Assembly (NCBI GenBank): GCA_003550325.1
Contig: QKWP01000026.1
Location: 560,990 to 624,989 of the forward strand
From: Gigaspora rosea
Taxonomy: Eukaryota > Glomeromycota > Glomeromycetes > Diversisporales > Gigasporaceae
Length of the DNA: 64,000 nt
Direction of reading: 5' to 3'
Shown here: piece after piece, positions 22,347 through 34,286 of the stretch
How the letters are laid out: every line of letters begins with the position of its first letter
Position numbering within the stretch: the first letter of the stretch is position 1
Position numbers and translations under genes: made by a program
Notes under the pieces: model-generated
What the model was told of the DNA's origin: nothing
Seen by the model: only the letters and a program-made list of their open reading frames with translations
The model's database searches: none

Positions 22347-23689
22347 GGACTCCAAATATGGAATATGTAAGCATTGTAATAAATATAATACGCATGAATC
22401 TTGGTGCATTACATGTGATCCTGAAATAATGATTCGAAGTTGGACTTGTGGAAATAAAGATGTTGACCGTTGTATAAAGGAGTTTCAACTTAGAGCTACT
22501 AAATATGAGGGTGTTATTGAATGGATTCCATTTGATAAATTATGCATCACTGATAAAATTGGTGAAGGTGGATTTGGTTGTGTATACTTTGCAACTTGGT
22601 CAGATGGTACACGTAAAATTGAGAAAACAGACGATCATAACTATGTAAGATCTCGTGAACAATCTAGCGCCGTTGCACTCAAGACACTATCAGATTCTTC
22701 TTTAAAGGAAGTAAGCTAAATTTGTTATTCTTATTCTTATTAAAAAAAATAGTTGTATTAATTCATTTTTATAAATTCGTCAAGTTCAAAAACCATATGA
22801 AATGTATGTTAATTGGTAGTAAGCTCAGAATATATGGGTTAACTCAAAATTCAGAAACGAAGGAATATATGATGGTATCTCAATATGCCGACAGTGGAAA
22901 TCTTTATAAGTTTTTAAGAACAAATTTTCGTGACATTTACTGGCAAACCAAATTAAAATTACTACTGGATATTTCAAATGATCTAGTTGGAGTTCATACT
23001 ACTGGCTATATTCATGCAGATTTTCATAGTGGTAATATTTTGCTACATAAAGGAATCAACGAAAATATGAAATCTTTCATTTCAGATATGGGATTATCTA
23101 AAAAATCCAATAAAGGTGATTCAGAGGGTTGTATTTATGGTGTCATGCCTTACGTCGCTCCAGAGGTTTTATTAAGTCAGGAATTTACAATAAAAGCTGA
23201 TATTTATGGCTTTGGAGTCATCATGTCAGAGATGTCAACTGGCCAAAGACCCTTTGATGGTTATCAATTTAATGAAGAACTTGTTGTAAAAATTTGCACT
23301 GGATTACGACCAGAGTTTGCACCAGGAACTCCAGAATGCTATATTAAATTGGCTAAGCAATGCATGGATTCTGACCCAAAAGAACGACCACATGTTTGCA
23401 AGTTAAATATAAACTTGAAGATTGGATTGAAAGTATGGAGAATTCAGATAATAATAAAATTAAAAAGCAATTCTTAGATGCTGATAAAATAGCTGCAGAT
23501 TTTCCAATCAAGTTACCAAAACATTCGGATTTTATGTACACTAGAAAAATGATTAATACACAAAACATATCGAATACAATTAAAGGTATCTATTTGAAAG
23601 TTATCTATATATGTTTTTGCTTAAATTAATTTTAAATTTTATATTTAGCAAGCGGACCTATTGAATCCATTGAACTTCCTGATTATTGA
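22347..23689 (+). CDS. TKL-type protein kinase with N-terminal zinc ribbon (5' incomplete, one frameshift)
   Basis: Three exons: 22347-22710, 22785-23585, 23649-23689, with introns GTAAGC...AAG (74 bp) and GTATCT...TTTAG (63 bp). Exon 1 opens DSKYGICKHC and has C-x2-C...C-x2-C (CKHC, CITC), a zinc-ribbon motif typical of mycorrhizal-fungus kinases. Next come the glycine loop IGEGGFGCVYF, lysine in VALK, the catalytic loop HADFHSGN, DMG in place of DFG, and APE in PYVAPEVL. The tail continues LEDWIESMENSDN to SGPIESIELPDY and a stop. Near 23398 (after DPKERPHVC) the reading frame shifts; one missing base would restore it, so the tail is out of frame as sequenced. There is no in-frame ATG before residue 28, so an upstream exon or a lost 5' end is implied; satellite DNA abuts it. 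Predicted to phosphorylate Ser/Thr/Tyr in signalling; substrate unknown. Confidence 0.85.
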
Positions 23690-25499
23690 ATTATTGTTCA
23701 AGTATATTAAATTTATAGTTAAATAATCTTTATTTTATTAGTGTTTAAATTATGAAACACATTTGCCAATTTGTAAAATTTGGCCTTTTTTAAAGTCCCC
23801 ATATTTGATCACTAAATTTAGCATATATTTTAATTAAATTTGTGATACTGTTGTTTGATTGGTCAATCTCAGAAGAAAATTACTGTAAATCAATTGTATA
23901 AGTAACTAACAGAATATAAAAGTATTAATATTATTTATACATATTTAAATAAATATCAACTTTTATTACTAACTTATATTGTGTAAAAGAAAAAAAAGAT
24001 TAGAATTTTTTGGTTTTAAATTTAATTGGCATTTATTAGCCATTAAAAGTATTTATTGTTTATATTTAAATAAATTTTGGTTTTTTAAACTTAAATAAAG
24101 ATTTGAGTTTTATACTAAATGTGGTTAGCAATTATAGTAGTGAATATTAAGGTATGTATTGCCTTAGAACAGTGTCATTAATCACCTTATTATTTTTTAT
24201 TAGAGGCTTACCCTTCATTTTTCTTAATAAATAATTTGTCAGGTTCCTTAAATATAATTTCAGCTTTTTTACTCCCTTTTCTCTAAAAAATTATCTGATT
24301 TTTGTCATTACCTTATTATATTTGGATTGCATTAATAAATACTATATTGTTTATACATTACAATCTTTATTTGGTACAAAACTACATAATAGTACTATTT
24401 TAGGATTTCAAAATTAATAATTTGGCATCTAAGAATAAAAATGCTTCTATTCTAAATTGAGTGATTTTTAAGCTCTATTTTTTTAAAAATTTGTTACAAA
24501 ACAAAAAGGCAGAATTCTTGATTTTTAATATTTAGAAATATCTATTAAAAAAGTGTTTTGAAATAATAGGATTAATTTGGTAATAATTCTAGCTGGCTTA
24601 AGGGCTGTAACATTATTTACCTATTATCTATTTACTATAAAGTCTTATTCCCACTCCAGAAAATATATATATAAGTAATTTTAGCCAATTAAATTAAACT
24701 AAAGTAAGATTTGTCTTGACCCTACTCATAAAATATTACTAATAAATGTTAGCACTCTATCAGTACATACTACTTATTAAATATTGTTATCAATAAACTA
24801 TTTAAATATAATCTCTAAAAGGAATAACATTTTTAGATATCTTATAGTGTTCTAATACAACTGCTAAAGAAAGCTTTATTATTCAAGTTTTAATAAGGCA
24901 TATTAGTGAGCTAAACATTCTTGGAAAGAAATTCCTAGTTAGGCCTTATTGTTTTTTAAAGTTTGTAGCATTTAAATACTTTAGTTAATCAAAATAATTC
25001 TAATAAATAAAAAACTATAAAGAATTAAAATTGACAATTTAACATTAAAATTAGAAAGTAAAGAATAATGATTTTAGATTATAATTAAAATGTAATCAAA
25101 AAAAAGATATAAAGCAATTCTGAATAATTTAAATTTTACTTTATTTTACACTTTTAATTGTAATATTCTCAAATCTAATATAAATAAAGTACTATAAAAT
25201 TTAGCAATCAAAAATGTTATTGTAATTCTAATTAGTAAAACAATATAGATAGTTTAACTTCTAATACACATTTTAATAAAGCAATAATTTAAAGTTTTAT
25301 TCAAATTTAACAAATTTCAAGATATTTAATAGTTTGTTATCTAAGAATTAATATTATATTAAACAAAAAATATATAAAGTTATATAATGTTATTTGTCTT
25401 ATCATTTATATTCTAAAGTTTTTCTTACTTATTTTTATATCCATATTTTTATTGCAAATTTATTATAAACGTAGATTAGAATCAACCAAATTTAAATTG
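23690..25499. other. Intergenic, no gene seen
   Basis: AT-rich. It contains a repeat (24162-24320) that is inverse to 28272-28437. No coding signal otherwise. Confidence 0.45.
24162..24320. repeat. Dispersed repeat G1, copy 1
   Basis: CAGTGTCATTAATCACCT...TTATTTTTTATTAGAGGC through TTTTACTCCCTTTTCTC to CTGATTTTTGTCATTACC matches the inverse of 28272-28437. Ends are loosely inverted (AGTGTCATTAATCACCTGATT-like and AATCAGGTGATT), suggesting a small MITE. Confidence 0.65.
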
Positions 25500-25507
25500 C
25501 TTGAATA

Positions 25508-27293
25508 GGGCTTTTCTATATATCTCTGGCCAGATATATATAGTTTAAATGCCTCTGGCCTTTTTGGCCAATCAAAAAATGGGAAAATCACATGATTAAA
25601 AGTTCATGTGTTGATCCGATTGCCGATGCAAAATCGGACGCGCATCGCCAGATCCAGATAGATAAGTACAGATCATCTTTGATCTGTTTTTTTTGTTTTT
25701 TTCCTTACCTTTGTTTTCTTTACTTCCTTCGCTTCCTTCGCTTTTTTTACTAACAAATTTTTTTTTTATTTAGCTTATTGTTATCTTTCATCGTGCTGTT
25801 TCTGTTATTGTATTTGGTGTTTCGTCATTGGTGTCATTGTTAGATTTCCTTGGGGTTAAGCATCTTTCGGGTGGTCGTGTAGGTGTTTATTGGTAGACTT
25901 TCGTGTTTCTCTGGGGGTTGTCTTTCGTTTTCTTTTATGTTTTTGTGGAGGGTGGTTTTATGTTCTCTTCTCTTCTTTGGTTGTTTAGGGACATAGAATC
26001 GGCCAGTGAAGTGGTTCTCGCAAAGGTTCAGGTTTTTTTCTTTTTTTTTCTTTTTTTTTCCTTCTTATTTTCTTTAACCTGTTTAGGTTTTTTCTTTTAG
26101 GTTTGCCGGAATATAGAATCATCACCATTCGTCGTTGGTGCCATCGTTGTTGTTCCTCCTTTCACCGCTAATATCATTTGTTGGTGCCTCTGTCGTCGAT
26201 GATATCTTCTGTTGGTATTTCATGACTGGCATCATCGTTTGTTGGTGCTCTTTTCATTTTTGGTAAGTCCCTTTATCAACATTGGTGAGCTCGTTCTTTG
26301 GTGCCCCTTTTCATCATTAGTTTTATTGTGCCTTTTTTCGTCACTGTACTGGTGCACATATCGTGTCAAGTTGATTTCAGTGGTGCCATATCGTGTTATT
26401 TCACTAGTGCCGTATTGTATCAATTCCACGTCATACTGTATTTTGCTGGTGTTGTTTCGTATTGCCGTATTGCCGTATCGGTATCATCATATCGCCGTAT
26501 TCGTGCCTTGTCCATATTCTGCTAAAGGTCATTTATATTGTATTAGGGTTAGGGTTAGGGTTAGTGGAAGATAAAATGGGCCTAGGGCTAGAATTATGGT
26601 TAGGGTTAAAATTAAGTAGTAGCACAGAGTTAGTGTAAGAGATAGTAGTTATTCGGGTTTAGTGTTAGGTTAGATAGTAGCGCGAGTTTATGTAAGTTAT
26701 TTTGTTATAAATTATCATAAATAAATATGAATTAAATATAAAATAATATAAGAAATAAATATAAAATCGTGTACCTGGTACTAGTAATTTTAAGATTCTA
26801 AGTTTTTGATCGGTTCGATCATGAGATGCACAACCAAGTTAGGGGATGGCTAAAGTCAAAGGTGCATATATATGTTTTTGATTATTTAATTAAATTAGGG
26901 TAAGGGTTAGTTAGGGATTAGGAATTAGGGATAGGGCTTGGCTTAAAAGTAAAATTGTCTTCCCGACATTTTTATTAATGCTCCTAGACAGGTTTAGACA
27001 CTTGTTTTTTGTATTTTCGCGTTTTTCACTTTTTTTCTTTGTTTTTGTCTTGTTGGGCTGATCCGTAAAGATCAAAATTTACGATTTGATTGACTTTTTA
27101 TCACGTGAACGCACCTGGCTTTAGACGACCCCCAAGTTAGTGAAGTGTGGGCAGACTTTAGGTGATACAAACTCTTCCAATCACCTGTTGCTTCGAAAAA
27201 GTGAGTCATGTAATTTTCGCTTATTTTGATTGGGCAATAGGCCAGAGACATATAAGCTATATATATCTGGCCAGAGATATATAGAAAAGCCCA
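25508..27293. mobile_element. Non-autonomous transposon with 36-bp TIRs and strand-biased interior
   Basis: GGGCTTTTCTATATATCTCT at the left is inverse to AGAGATATATAGAAAAGCCC at the right. CTTGAATA flanks both sides (25500-25507, 27294-27301), an 8-bp duplication of the hAT type. From about 25680 to 26530 the plus strand is T- and GT-rich and poor in A, with repeated TTGGTGCC and TGCCATATCGTG-like words. It is followed by TTAGGGTTAGGGTTAGGG (26544). Open frames here are low-complexity and unlikely to be genes. Confidence 0.75.
26544..26563 (+). repeat. Interstitial telomere-like tract
   Basis: Three perfect TTAGGG units plus TTAG, inside the transposon at 25508-27293. Similar short tracts are at 21048, 48181, 48206 and 57635. 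Confidence 0.8.
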
Positions 27294-28271
27294 CTTGAAT
27301 ATTATAATAAATATACAGTAGTATTAAAAATCATTATTATTTCAATTGCAAATAAACTTAAAAAAGTAATATACTGTAGAATTTTTATCTACAAAATAAC
27401 ACTTTGAATTACTAGTTTTAAAGCCTTCATGTGTTATTTTGTTGGTAAAATTTTCTTAATTTATTATTGTTTTAGATTAATATTAACTAATATTACTAGT
27501 TTTAAAGTTTGCTCACTAAGAAAACCAATAGACTAGTAATATAAATATTTATATAAATAGATCTAAATTTAAATTAAGTGTTTATATTAATAACTATGAT
27601 ACATATTATAATTTATGTTCATTAATTTGCTAACTAAATAGTATTATATTTATCATTCTTAGCATAGTAGAAAACTCTTAATTTTTATTTAAATTAATAT
27701 ATAAGCTATATTTTTGATGCTTTATAAGTATTGTTTCTAATATATTCATAATAAAAATATCAAAAAACATAACTTTAAAATTTTTATCTGTTTCTATTTG
27801 CATATAGTGTTTCTAGGTTTAGTTCAGGTTCAGGTTCAATTTAACCTGCACTAAACTTTGAATTTTATAGATCTTTGAAATTGAACTGAATTGAACTTTA
27901 AATTTTTGACTATGAACTGAACTAGAACTTAATTTTTTTGGTTCATTTCACTATTATTTTATCATAGTAAAAATACAAATAATATAAATTTATATTAATT
28001 TTAGCTATAAATTTCTTAACAACTACAAATCTAAATTTGCTAAAATATTTACTTTAAATATATGTGATATTAGGCTATAACATATTAAATTTTATGCATT
28101 TTGATTAGTAGTTTTATAATTGTTAAAACTATAATTAATTTATATAAAAAAAATTATTTTAGTTTTTTAAGCAATTTCTTAGGAACTACTATCTAAATTG
28201 CATAAAAAAATTAATTTATTGTAGTTTAACATTATCTCTATTTATAGTAAACAGTTTAGCTGATTTGGATT

Positions 28272-28437
28272 AGGGGAGTAACAAAAATCAGGTGATTTTT
28301 TAGGGGGGGGAGGGGGGTAAAAAAAGTTAAAATTATATATAAGAACCTGACTATTTATATATTAAGGAAGAGGGAGGGGGGTAGGCCTCTGATAAAAAAT
28401 AATCAGGTGATTAATGACACTGCCCTTAGTAGTTGTT
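28272..28437. repeat. Dispersed repeat G1, copy 2, with G-rich tracts
   Basis: Inverse match to 24162-24320. This copy has GGGGGGGGAGGGGGG and GGGAGGGGGG on the plus strand, which could form G-quadruplex structures. Ends AGTAACAAAAATCAGGTGAT and AATCAGGTGATTAATGACAC are partly inverted. Confidence 0.65.
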
Positions 28438-28692
28438 TAGAAATAATATTAAGCTACATTATAATAAAATTTATGCAATTTTAATTAGCAGTTGTGAATA
28501 ATTACTTAAAACTAGGAAAATGGAAACCATTTAGGGTCCGAAGGACCAAATATAAGCCAATAAGCATTAGTTGGATTGTTTTGATTGTTGTTTTTTTACA
28601 TTACACCTGATCTAGCCAATCAAAATTCGTAATTTGCGGACAACACACAACCAGGTCACTATGACTCTACCGTAAAGTCTTTCAGACAATTA

Positions 28693-29030
28693 CAATTATT
28701 ATAAAACACACCTATGGTATTGAACACTATAGATAAATTAGATTTGCAAATCTGTATAACAAAAACATAAAAATAAATTTTTACAAAACAATAATTACTT
28801 AGGGTGTGACCTGGAATTTTATTAGAGCATTAACAAAATTTAGCAAGAAATTTTTTTATTAGAGCCCCAAAGATGGTTTCATAAGCAAAATTTTGAAATA
28901 TATATGTTTTTTTAAAAAAAAATAAACAAAAAAATGAAATTTTATGTTACATCTAGTCTTAAATCTTGATTGGCTATTCTAATAGTTTTGTGTAATATGG
29001 TGTTCAACACCATAGGTGCATTTTAGTAAA
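28693..29030. mobile_element. MITE family M1, copy 2
   Basis: Nearly the same order of motifs as 20929-21289: CAATTATTATAAAAC, CACACCTATGG, GCAAGAAATTTTTTTATTAG, GAGCCCCAAAGATGGTTTC, GATTGGCTATTCTAATAG, and the inverse end CACCATAGGTGCATTTTAGT. Confidence 0.85.
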
Positions 29031-29912
29031 CTTGTAAAATTAAAGTAAATTTTTTACAAAATTAAAATTATTTATATGTTTATATAATTTCTCAAAAACT
29101 ACTAATCCAAATTGTATAAAATTTTATTATGCTTTTTGAATTTTTCTAAGGTCTAATATAAAAATATTTAACATAAATTTATATGTTTTTAGTATTAGTA
29201 CTTAGGTTAGGGTGTTTAGGAGTATAGAGCATTTTTACTTAGAACATTTTGCACTGATTAATTAGCTAGTTTTAATATATACATAAGTGTAAAATGCCAT
29301 AGGCACATTTTATTAAAAGTTATTTGTGTATATATCTGATTATAATTTTTTAGCAACTGCTAATCTAAATTAGTTAAAATTTTTACTGTAAATAGATATT
29401 ATATTGTAACCAATATAATTTGGATTGGTAGTTGCTAAAAAATTATTATTAAACCTGAACATGAACATGTTCATGAACTTTGAACTGAACTTAAACTGAA
29501 CCTGAACCAACTCTAAAAAGTTCAATACTGTAATAGACTTGAACAATGTTTTAAAAAAGTTCAAGTTCATGTTCAGTTCAAAATTGAATTAAACCTGAAC
29601 TAGACCTAAAATTTAGTTCAGTTCAGGTTTATAAAAACACTACTTGGATATTTGTGTAATACAACAAATCTCATGTGATTTTGCTCAAGACTTAGAACAA
29701 TTTCCGTTTCATAGTTTATAAATCTATATATTTGTACAACTTTTATCTAATAGCTTATTTATTTGTTTGCAATTTATATGATTATCGATAAATTAATTAA
29801 AAAATTCTATATATTACAAATGGATGCACCAGTGTTTGATATTTCGAATACAGTAAAACTTTCACCATATATTTAGACCAGTGTTTGGGTGTACATTTGG
29901 AGAGGTTGTATT

Positions 29913-31233
29913 TAGAGCTGTCAATGGCTTGAACGGCTTGGCTTAGCTTTTAAAAACCGTGGCTCCGGCTTGAGCCATGGCTATTGAAGTCACGGCTTAA
30001 GCAATGGCTCAAGCTATGGCTCAAGTCATGGCTCAAACCATGGCTACAGTAATTATTGATCTGCGTCAGTATTACAGCTTTTTCATAAATTCTGGGACAA
30101 TTGATAAAAATTAAATGTTTGAAAATGGATCTTACCAAAGAATAGGAATCGAAATTTAGTTTGGTTTTTTTTAAAAACGAATTTTTCGCCTTCGACAAAA
30201 AACGAAAAATAATTAGAAATGAATAAATGCCTTCGTTTGAACGAAAATGGCTTGCCAAAGAATAGGATCGAAATTTAGTTTAATTTTTTAAAACCGAATT
30301 TTTCTTCTTCGACAAGAAACGAAAAATATTTAGAAATGAATAGATGCCTTCGTTTGAACGAAAATGGATCTTGCCAAAGAATAGGAATTGAAGTTTTATA
30401 CAATTTTTTAAAAACTAATTTTCATCGAAGAATAATTAGAAATAAATAAAGACTTCGTTTGAACGAACATGGATCTTAATTAAAGAATCGAATTGAAATT
30501 TTACACAATTTTTAAAAAACAAAATGTCAAAAAATAATTAAAAATGAATAAAGGCTTCATTTGAATCTTGTCAAAGGATAGGAATTAAAATGTTACATAA
30601 TTTTTTAAAAACAAAATTTCGTCGAAAAATAATTAGGCTTCGTTTGAATGAAAATGGATCTTGCCAAAGAATAGGAATTGAAATTTACACAATTTTTTAA
30701 AAACAAAATGTCGTCGAAAAATAGTTAGAAATGAATAAAGCCTTCGTTTGAGCGAAAATGGATTTTGCAAAGAATAGGAATCGAAATTTTACACAATTTT
30801 TCAAAAATATATTTTCGTCGAAAATAATTAGAAATAAATGAAGGCTTCATGTGAGCAAAAATGGATTTTGCTAAAGAATAGGAATTGAAAGTTTATGACT
30901 TACAAGTGCGACAAGTATGCATGTCGATATTTAGTCTTATTGCTGTATTGCAATATATATTAGTCACCTCATCTTATTAAACTACATATATCCCGAAATC
31001 AATTAATTTCGACCAAATATTTATCAGTTGTCCTAGAATTTATGAGAACAGTATAATCATGAACTGCAGCTTAAGCTGAGCCACAGCTAAGCTGCGGCTC
31101 TAAGTTATATCTCAAGCCGCAAATTAAGCTGCAACTCTAAGATGCAGCTCAATTACTGCAGCTCCTCGGCTTAGGCCGGCTCGGCTCTATTATGCAGCTG
31201 AAGCCGGCTTCAAATAAGCCGTTAATAACTCTA
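29913..31233. mobile_element. hAT-type non-autonomous element with minisatellite interior
   Basis: Ends are TAGAGCTGTCAATGGCTT and the inverse of TAGAGTTATTAACGGCTT. Perfect 8-bp duplications GTTGTATT lie at 29905-29912 and 31234-31241. Subterminal zones are built of GGCTCAAG / ATGGCTCAAGC and CTGCGGCTC / GCAGCTC words. The centre is a tandem repeat (30123-30890). Confidence 0.85.
30123..30890. repeat. Minisatellite, unit about 105-119 bp, about 7 copies
   Basis: Each unit runs from TTGCCAAAGAATAGGAAT through AAATTT, TTTTTTAAAAAC and GTCGAAAAATAATTAG to CTTCGTTTGA. Successive TTGCC/TTAAT starts are at 30252, 30371 and 30476. Copies are diverged. It lies wholly inside the hAT-type element. 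Confidence 0.8.
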
Positions 31234-31256
31234 GTTGTATTTAAGGCTTCACTGTA

Positions 31257-33703
31257 ATTTGAAAGCTGTAAACCTTATGAATGATAAATCGTAATGCCGT
31301 TGTTTTGGAATTTTGAAAACAGCCTAGTACTTTAAGATGAACCAAGTGCCGCCCAAAAATCGGCTACACATAGGTATTTAGTTAAGTAACGATCATATGT
31401 CAAATAGTTTTGTACATAAAATTCATAATAAATTGTACTTTTTTTTTTTTTTTTGAGCAATAAAAAATCTTTACACATGTTACAGATTCTTTATTTTGTC
31501 AAGTCGTTTTTTTTTAAATCGTATAGAAAATCTATTGGAAAATTTGTGATAAAAAATATTTATATTAATTTGTCGAAATTTGACTTAATGTTGCTTTTGA
31601 CTTAATGTTGCTACGTAGCAGTTTTTGTGATATGTTAGAATTATTGTACGTTGACCTTTTCAAAATATCCAGATTCTGAATCTGCAAATTCTGAGTATTT
31701 ACTAAATTCATGGATATTTATTACTAGCGAAATGATGACGTTTCATAAAGCTGGAGCCTTATTTATTAAGCGCCTAAAAATAAAAGATATATAACAAATG
31801 TATATATGATTCATAGAATGTATACGTGTTAATTTTAAAAGCATTGACCTCAATTTAAAGAAAAATAATCTCTGTTTTTCAGTTACTCTCTGCTGTAAAT
31901 AGTTACCTTCCCGATTTTTGTAATCTACTATTAGAAAATTAACTACTAAATAAAGGTCAGTAAGCATGAGTTCTTGGAACGATTAACGTATCAACTCTTG
32001 AAGAGTTCAATGAAAAGTTAATTACATTCTGTCTTGAAACAATAAATATAGAAAGATCTGTGCGATAGCCATTTTTTTAGCTTGATTGTATTGAGGAAGT
32101 TCACTGAAATTTCTTCTGAAATAAAAATTTTGACTTTATATTATTTTTTTTATATAGTACATATGAGGAGCGAAGGTAGAACATTTTAAATACAAGTTTT
32201 TTTTTGTGTACCAGGATCCATGCCATTTCATTGAAAATCTTTTAGGGATTAATTTATCTTGATTACATCTACCACATAAGTATACAATATTGAGCAAAAA
32301 TTGTAGAATAACGGTAATTTGGCAAATGATCACGTGTCGCTCTGCGGCACGTGTAGCCAATCATTTGTCAAATTACCGTATTCCCAATAATGGTGTTATC
32401 ATGATCATGATTGGTAGGGAATCGCTCGTTGAGTTTTAATTTGAATAAACATGGTTACGACGTAACACATGAAAGAAATAACAACAAGAAATTTTTCATG
32501 ATCATATGAGTTTGTCGGATAACCCTATTTTATGTACTAATACAATCGTAGGAAAGCTCTTACTAATTGAGCAAAAATTGAATTTAAGTTCAGAAACTTC
32601 ATTGCGAAATTTATTCAGAAGACTACGATAATAATCGGAAAGCGCATTCAGATGGCATCAGAAAGAAATTTGGATTTTTTTTTTTTTTTAAAAAAAAACT
32701 TAGTTAATATAAATAGTCATGTGTATAGGTGATTGTGAATATTTTTCTGATCACATGCTAGATTTAAAGTTTGATTGGCCGAGAATCGGCCATCAGAAAA
32801 TTATTTAAATAGTGTAAACTAATCCTATACAATAACTATATTAATGTATTAATGTATAATTGTCTGACGAATGAAAGCCCGATTTAATTTCGATATACAA
32901 TATCTGATACGGAAAAAAAATTAGACATCATATCATAAGAAACTATACAATAATTTAATAATACTGTATAGACAAGTAGAGCATAGTGGAAGTTCGTTTT
33001 GATTGGCTAAATTTAAACTAAATGTGATTGGCGACGATCTTTTTTTTTATACAGTTAACTGTAATTTTTAAAGTACTTTTATAAGTAAAAATCGTCATGT
33101 CATATGAGAAATTTTTTTTTTGTAATCGCAATGTAAAAATCAGCTTGAGTCGTTAGTATTTTACCTTGAGTTTTACTGTTTTTAACTTGGAATACAGTGG
33201 GATACAGAAGTTTCAAGATCTAGATGAGAAGCAAAGATTTTACAAGGTCGGAAGGTAGTTCTGCGACCTAAGCAATTGGTGAGTAAAGTTGCAAGATTCT
33301 GTTTCCACTAGTTTTGCTTGCCTAATAAAAAAACTATTTTGAACTACATTCTAAACTGTACTTTACTTTTTTATTGTTATATTATTTAGGTTATAAGTAT
33401 AGTTTATAAATACAACGTTTATAGGTGGCAGTGGTTAGAAATGTTCGCGTATCTTGAATCTATGTTTAATAATGTATTACGAAACTTAATGGTTTATTGT
33501 AAATTAATGTACTTATTACGAAAAGAATAATATATACATTGTGGAAATATGAATTAAAGTAGCTATTATGAATAAATTAATGTGTTGTAAGACTATAATA
33601 CGCGTCTTCAGAAAGTACTAACTAATTTTTTTTAAAAGTAATAATTCTCGTCCGGGTATGGCCGATACTTTATCCGGGGTATGATCAACATTTTTTCCGG
33701 GGT
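31257..33703. other. Intergenic, no gene seen
   Basis: Only a 78-bp hairpin at 32306-32383 stands out. The rest is AT-rich unique sequence. Confidence 0.4.
32306..32383. repeat. Strong hairpin
   Basis: GAATAACGGTAATTTGGCAA at the left is inverse to TTGTCAAATTACCGTATTC at the right. Inside is a second near-palindrome, CACGTGTCG...GGCACGTG. It may be a very short MITE or a structured RNA element; no evidence of transcription. Confidence 0.6.
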
Positions 33704-33711
33704 GTTTTAAC

Positions 33712-34278
33712 TATAGATGCTGGTGAAATTAAATCAGAGTGGTGAAATGATTTCACCATTTCACCAATCACCAATCGGTAATGGTGAAACTGGTGTAACT
33801 GGTGAATTGGTGTAATTGGTGAATTGGTGAATTGGTGAAATGGTGAATTGGTGAAATGGTGGAATGGTGAAACAGAGTAATGGTGAAATGGTGAATTCCA
33901 GAGTCTGGAATTATTTCAGCCTGGAATTCGGTTAGGTTTCTTGTTCAAGTTTTTACATTTTATGTTTTTACAGGCACACTTTGAGGTCAGAATTATTAAC
34001 CGTTTATAGGACTGACCAATTCACCATTTTACCAATTCACTGTTTCATCAATTCACCAATTCACCAATTCACCATTTCACCAATTCAATTCACCGTTTCA
34101 CCAATTCAACAATTCACCAATTTCACCAATTTCACCAATTTCACCAATTTCACCAATTCACCAATTCACCAATTTCACCAATTTCACCAATTCACCAAAA
34201 TAAAATTTTGGTGTAATTCTGGTGAAACTATTTCACTATTTCACCTGGTGAAATGGTTTAATTTTACCAGCATCTATA
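33712..34278. mobile_element. hAT-type foldback made of GGTGAATTG / CACCAATTC microsatellites
   Basis: Ends are TATAGATGCTGGTGAAATTA and TAATTTTACCAGCATCTATA. Flanks GTTTTAAC (33704-33711) and GTGTTAAC (34279-34286) match at 7 of 8. The left arm is a run of GGTGAAATG / GGTGAATTG words and the right arm a run of CACCAATTC / CACCAATTT words, so the whole element can fold. The open frame within the right arm is simple-repeat translation. Confidence 0.85.
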
Positions 34279-34286
34279 GTGTTAAC

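Larger units (their letters stand above)
27805..29642. mobile_element. hAT-type non-autonomous element with GAACTGAAC subterminal words
   Basis: Ends are TAGTGTTT...AAACACTA. Flanking octamers TTTGCATA (27797-27804) and CTTGGATA (29643-29650) match at 6 of 8 bases, as an aged duplication would. Both subterminal zones (27813-27945, 29450-29630) are packed with TTCAGGTTCA / TGAACCTGAA words in opposite orientation. It contains copy 2 of G1 and copy 2 of M1. Confidence 0.65.
29849..31256. mobile_element. Tiny pogo-like MITE split by a hAT-type element
   Basis: TACAGTAAAACTTTCA (29849) and GGCTTCACTGTA (ending 31256) are inverse ends. The two halves join into a 79-bp MITE once 29913-31233 and one target-duplication copy are removed. 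Confidence 0.6.

Noticed and set aside
26212-26574. 120-codon open frame
   Set aside because: Low-complexity translation of the GT-rich transposon interior, with no domain and with overlapping frames open equally.
29950-30258. 102-codon minus-strand frame with SHGLSHDLSH repeats
   Set aside because: Translation of the GGCTCAAG subterminal words of a transposon.
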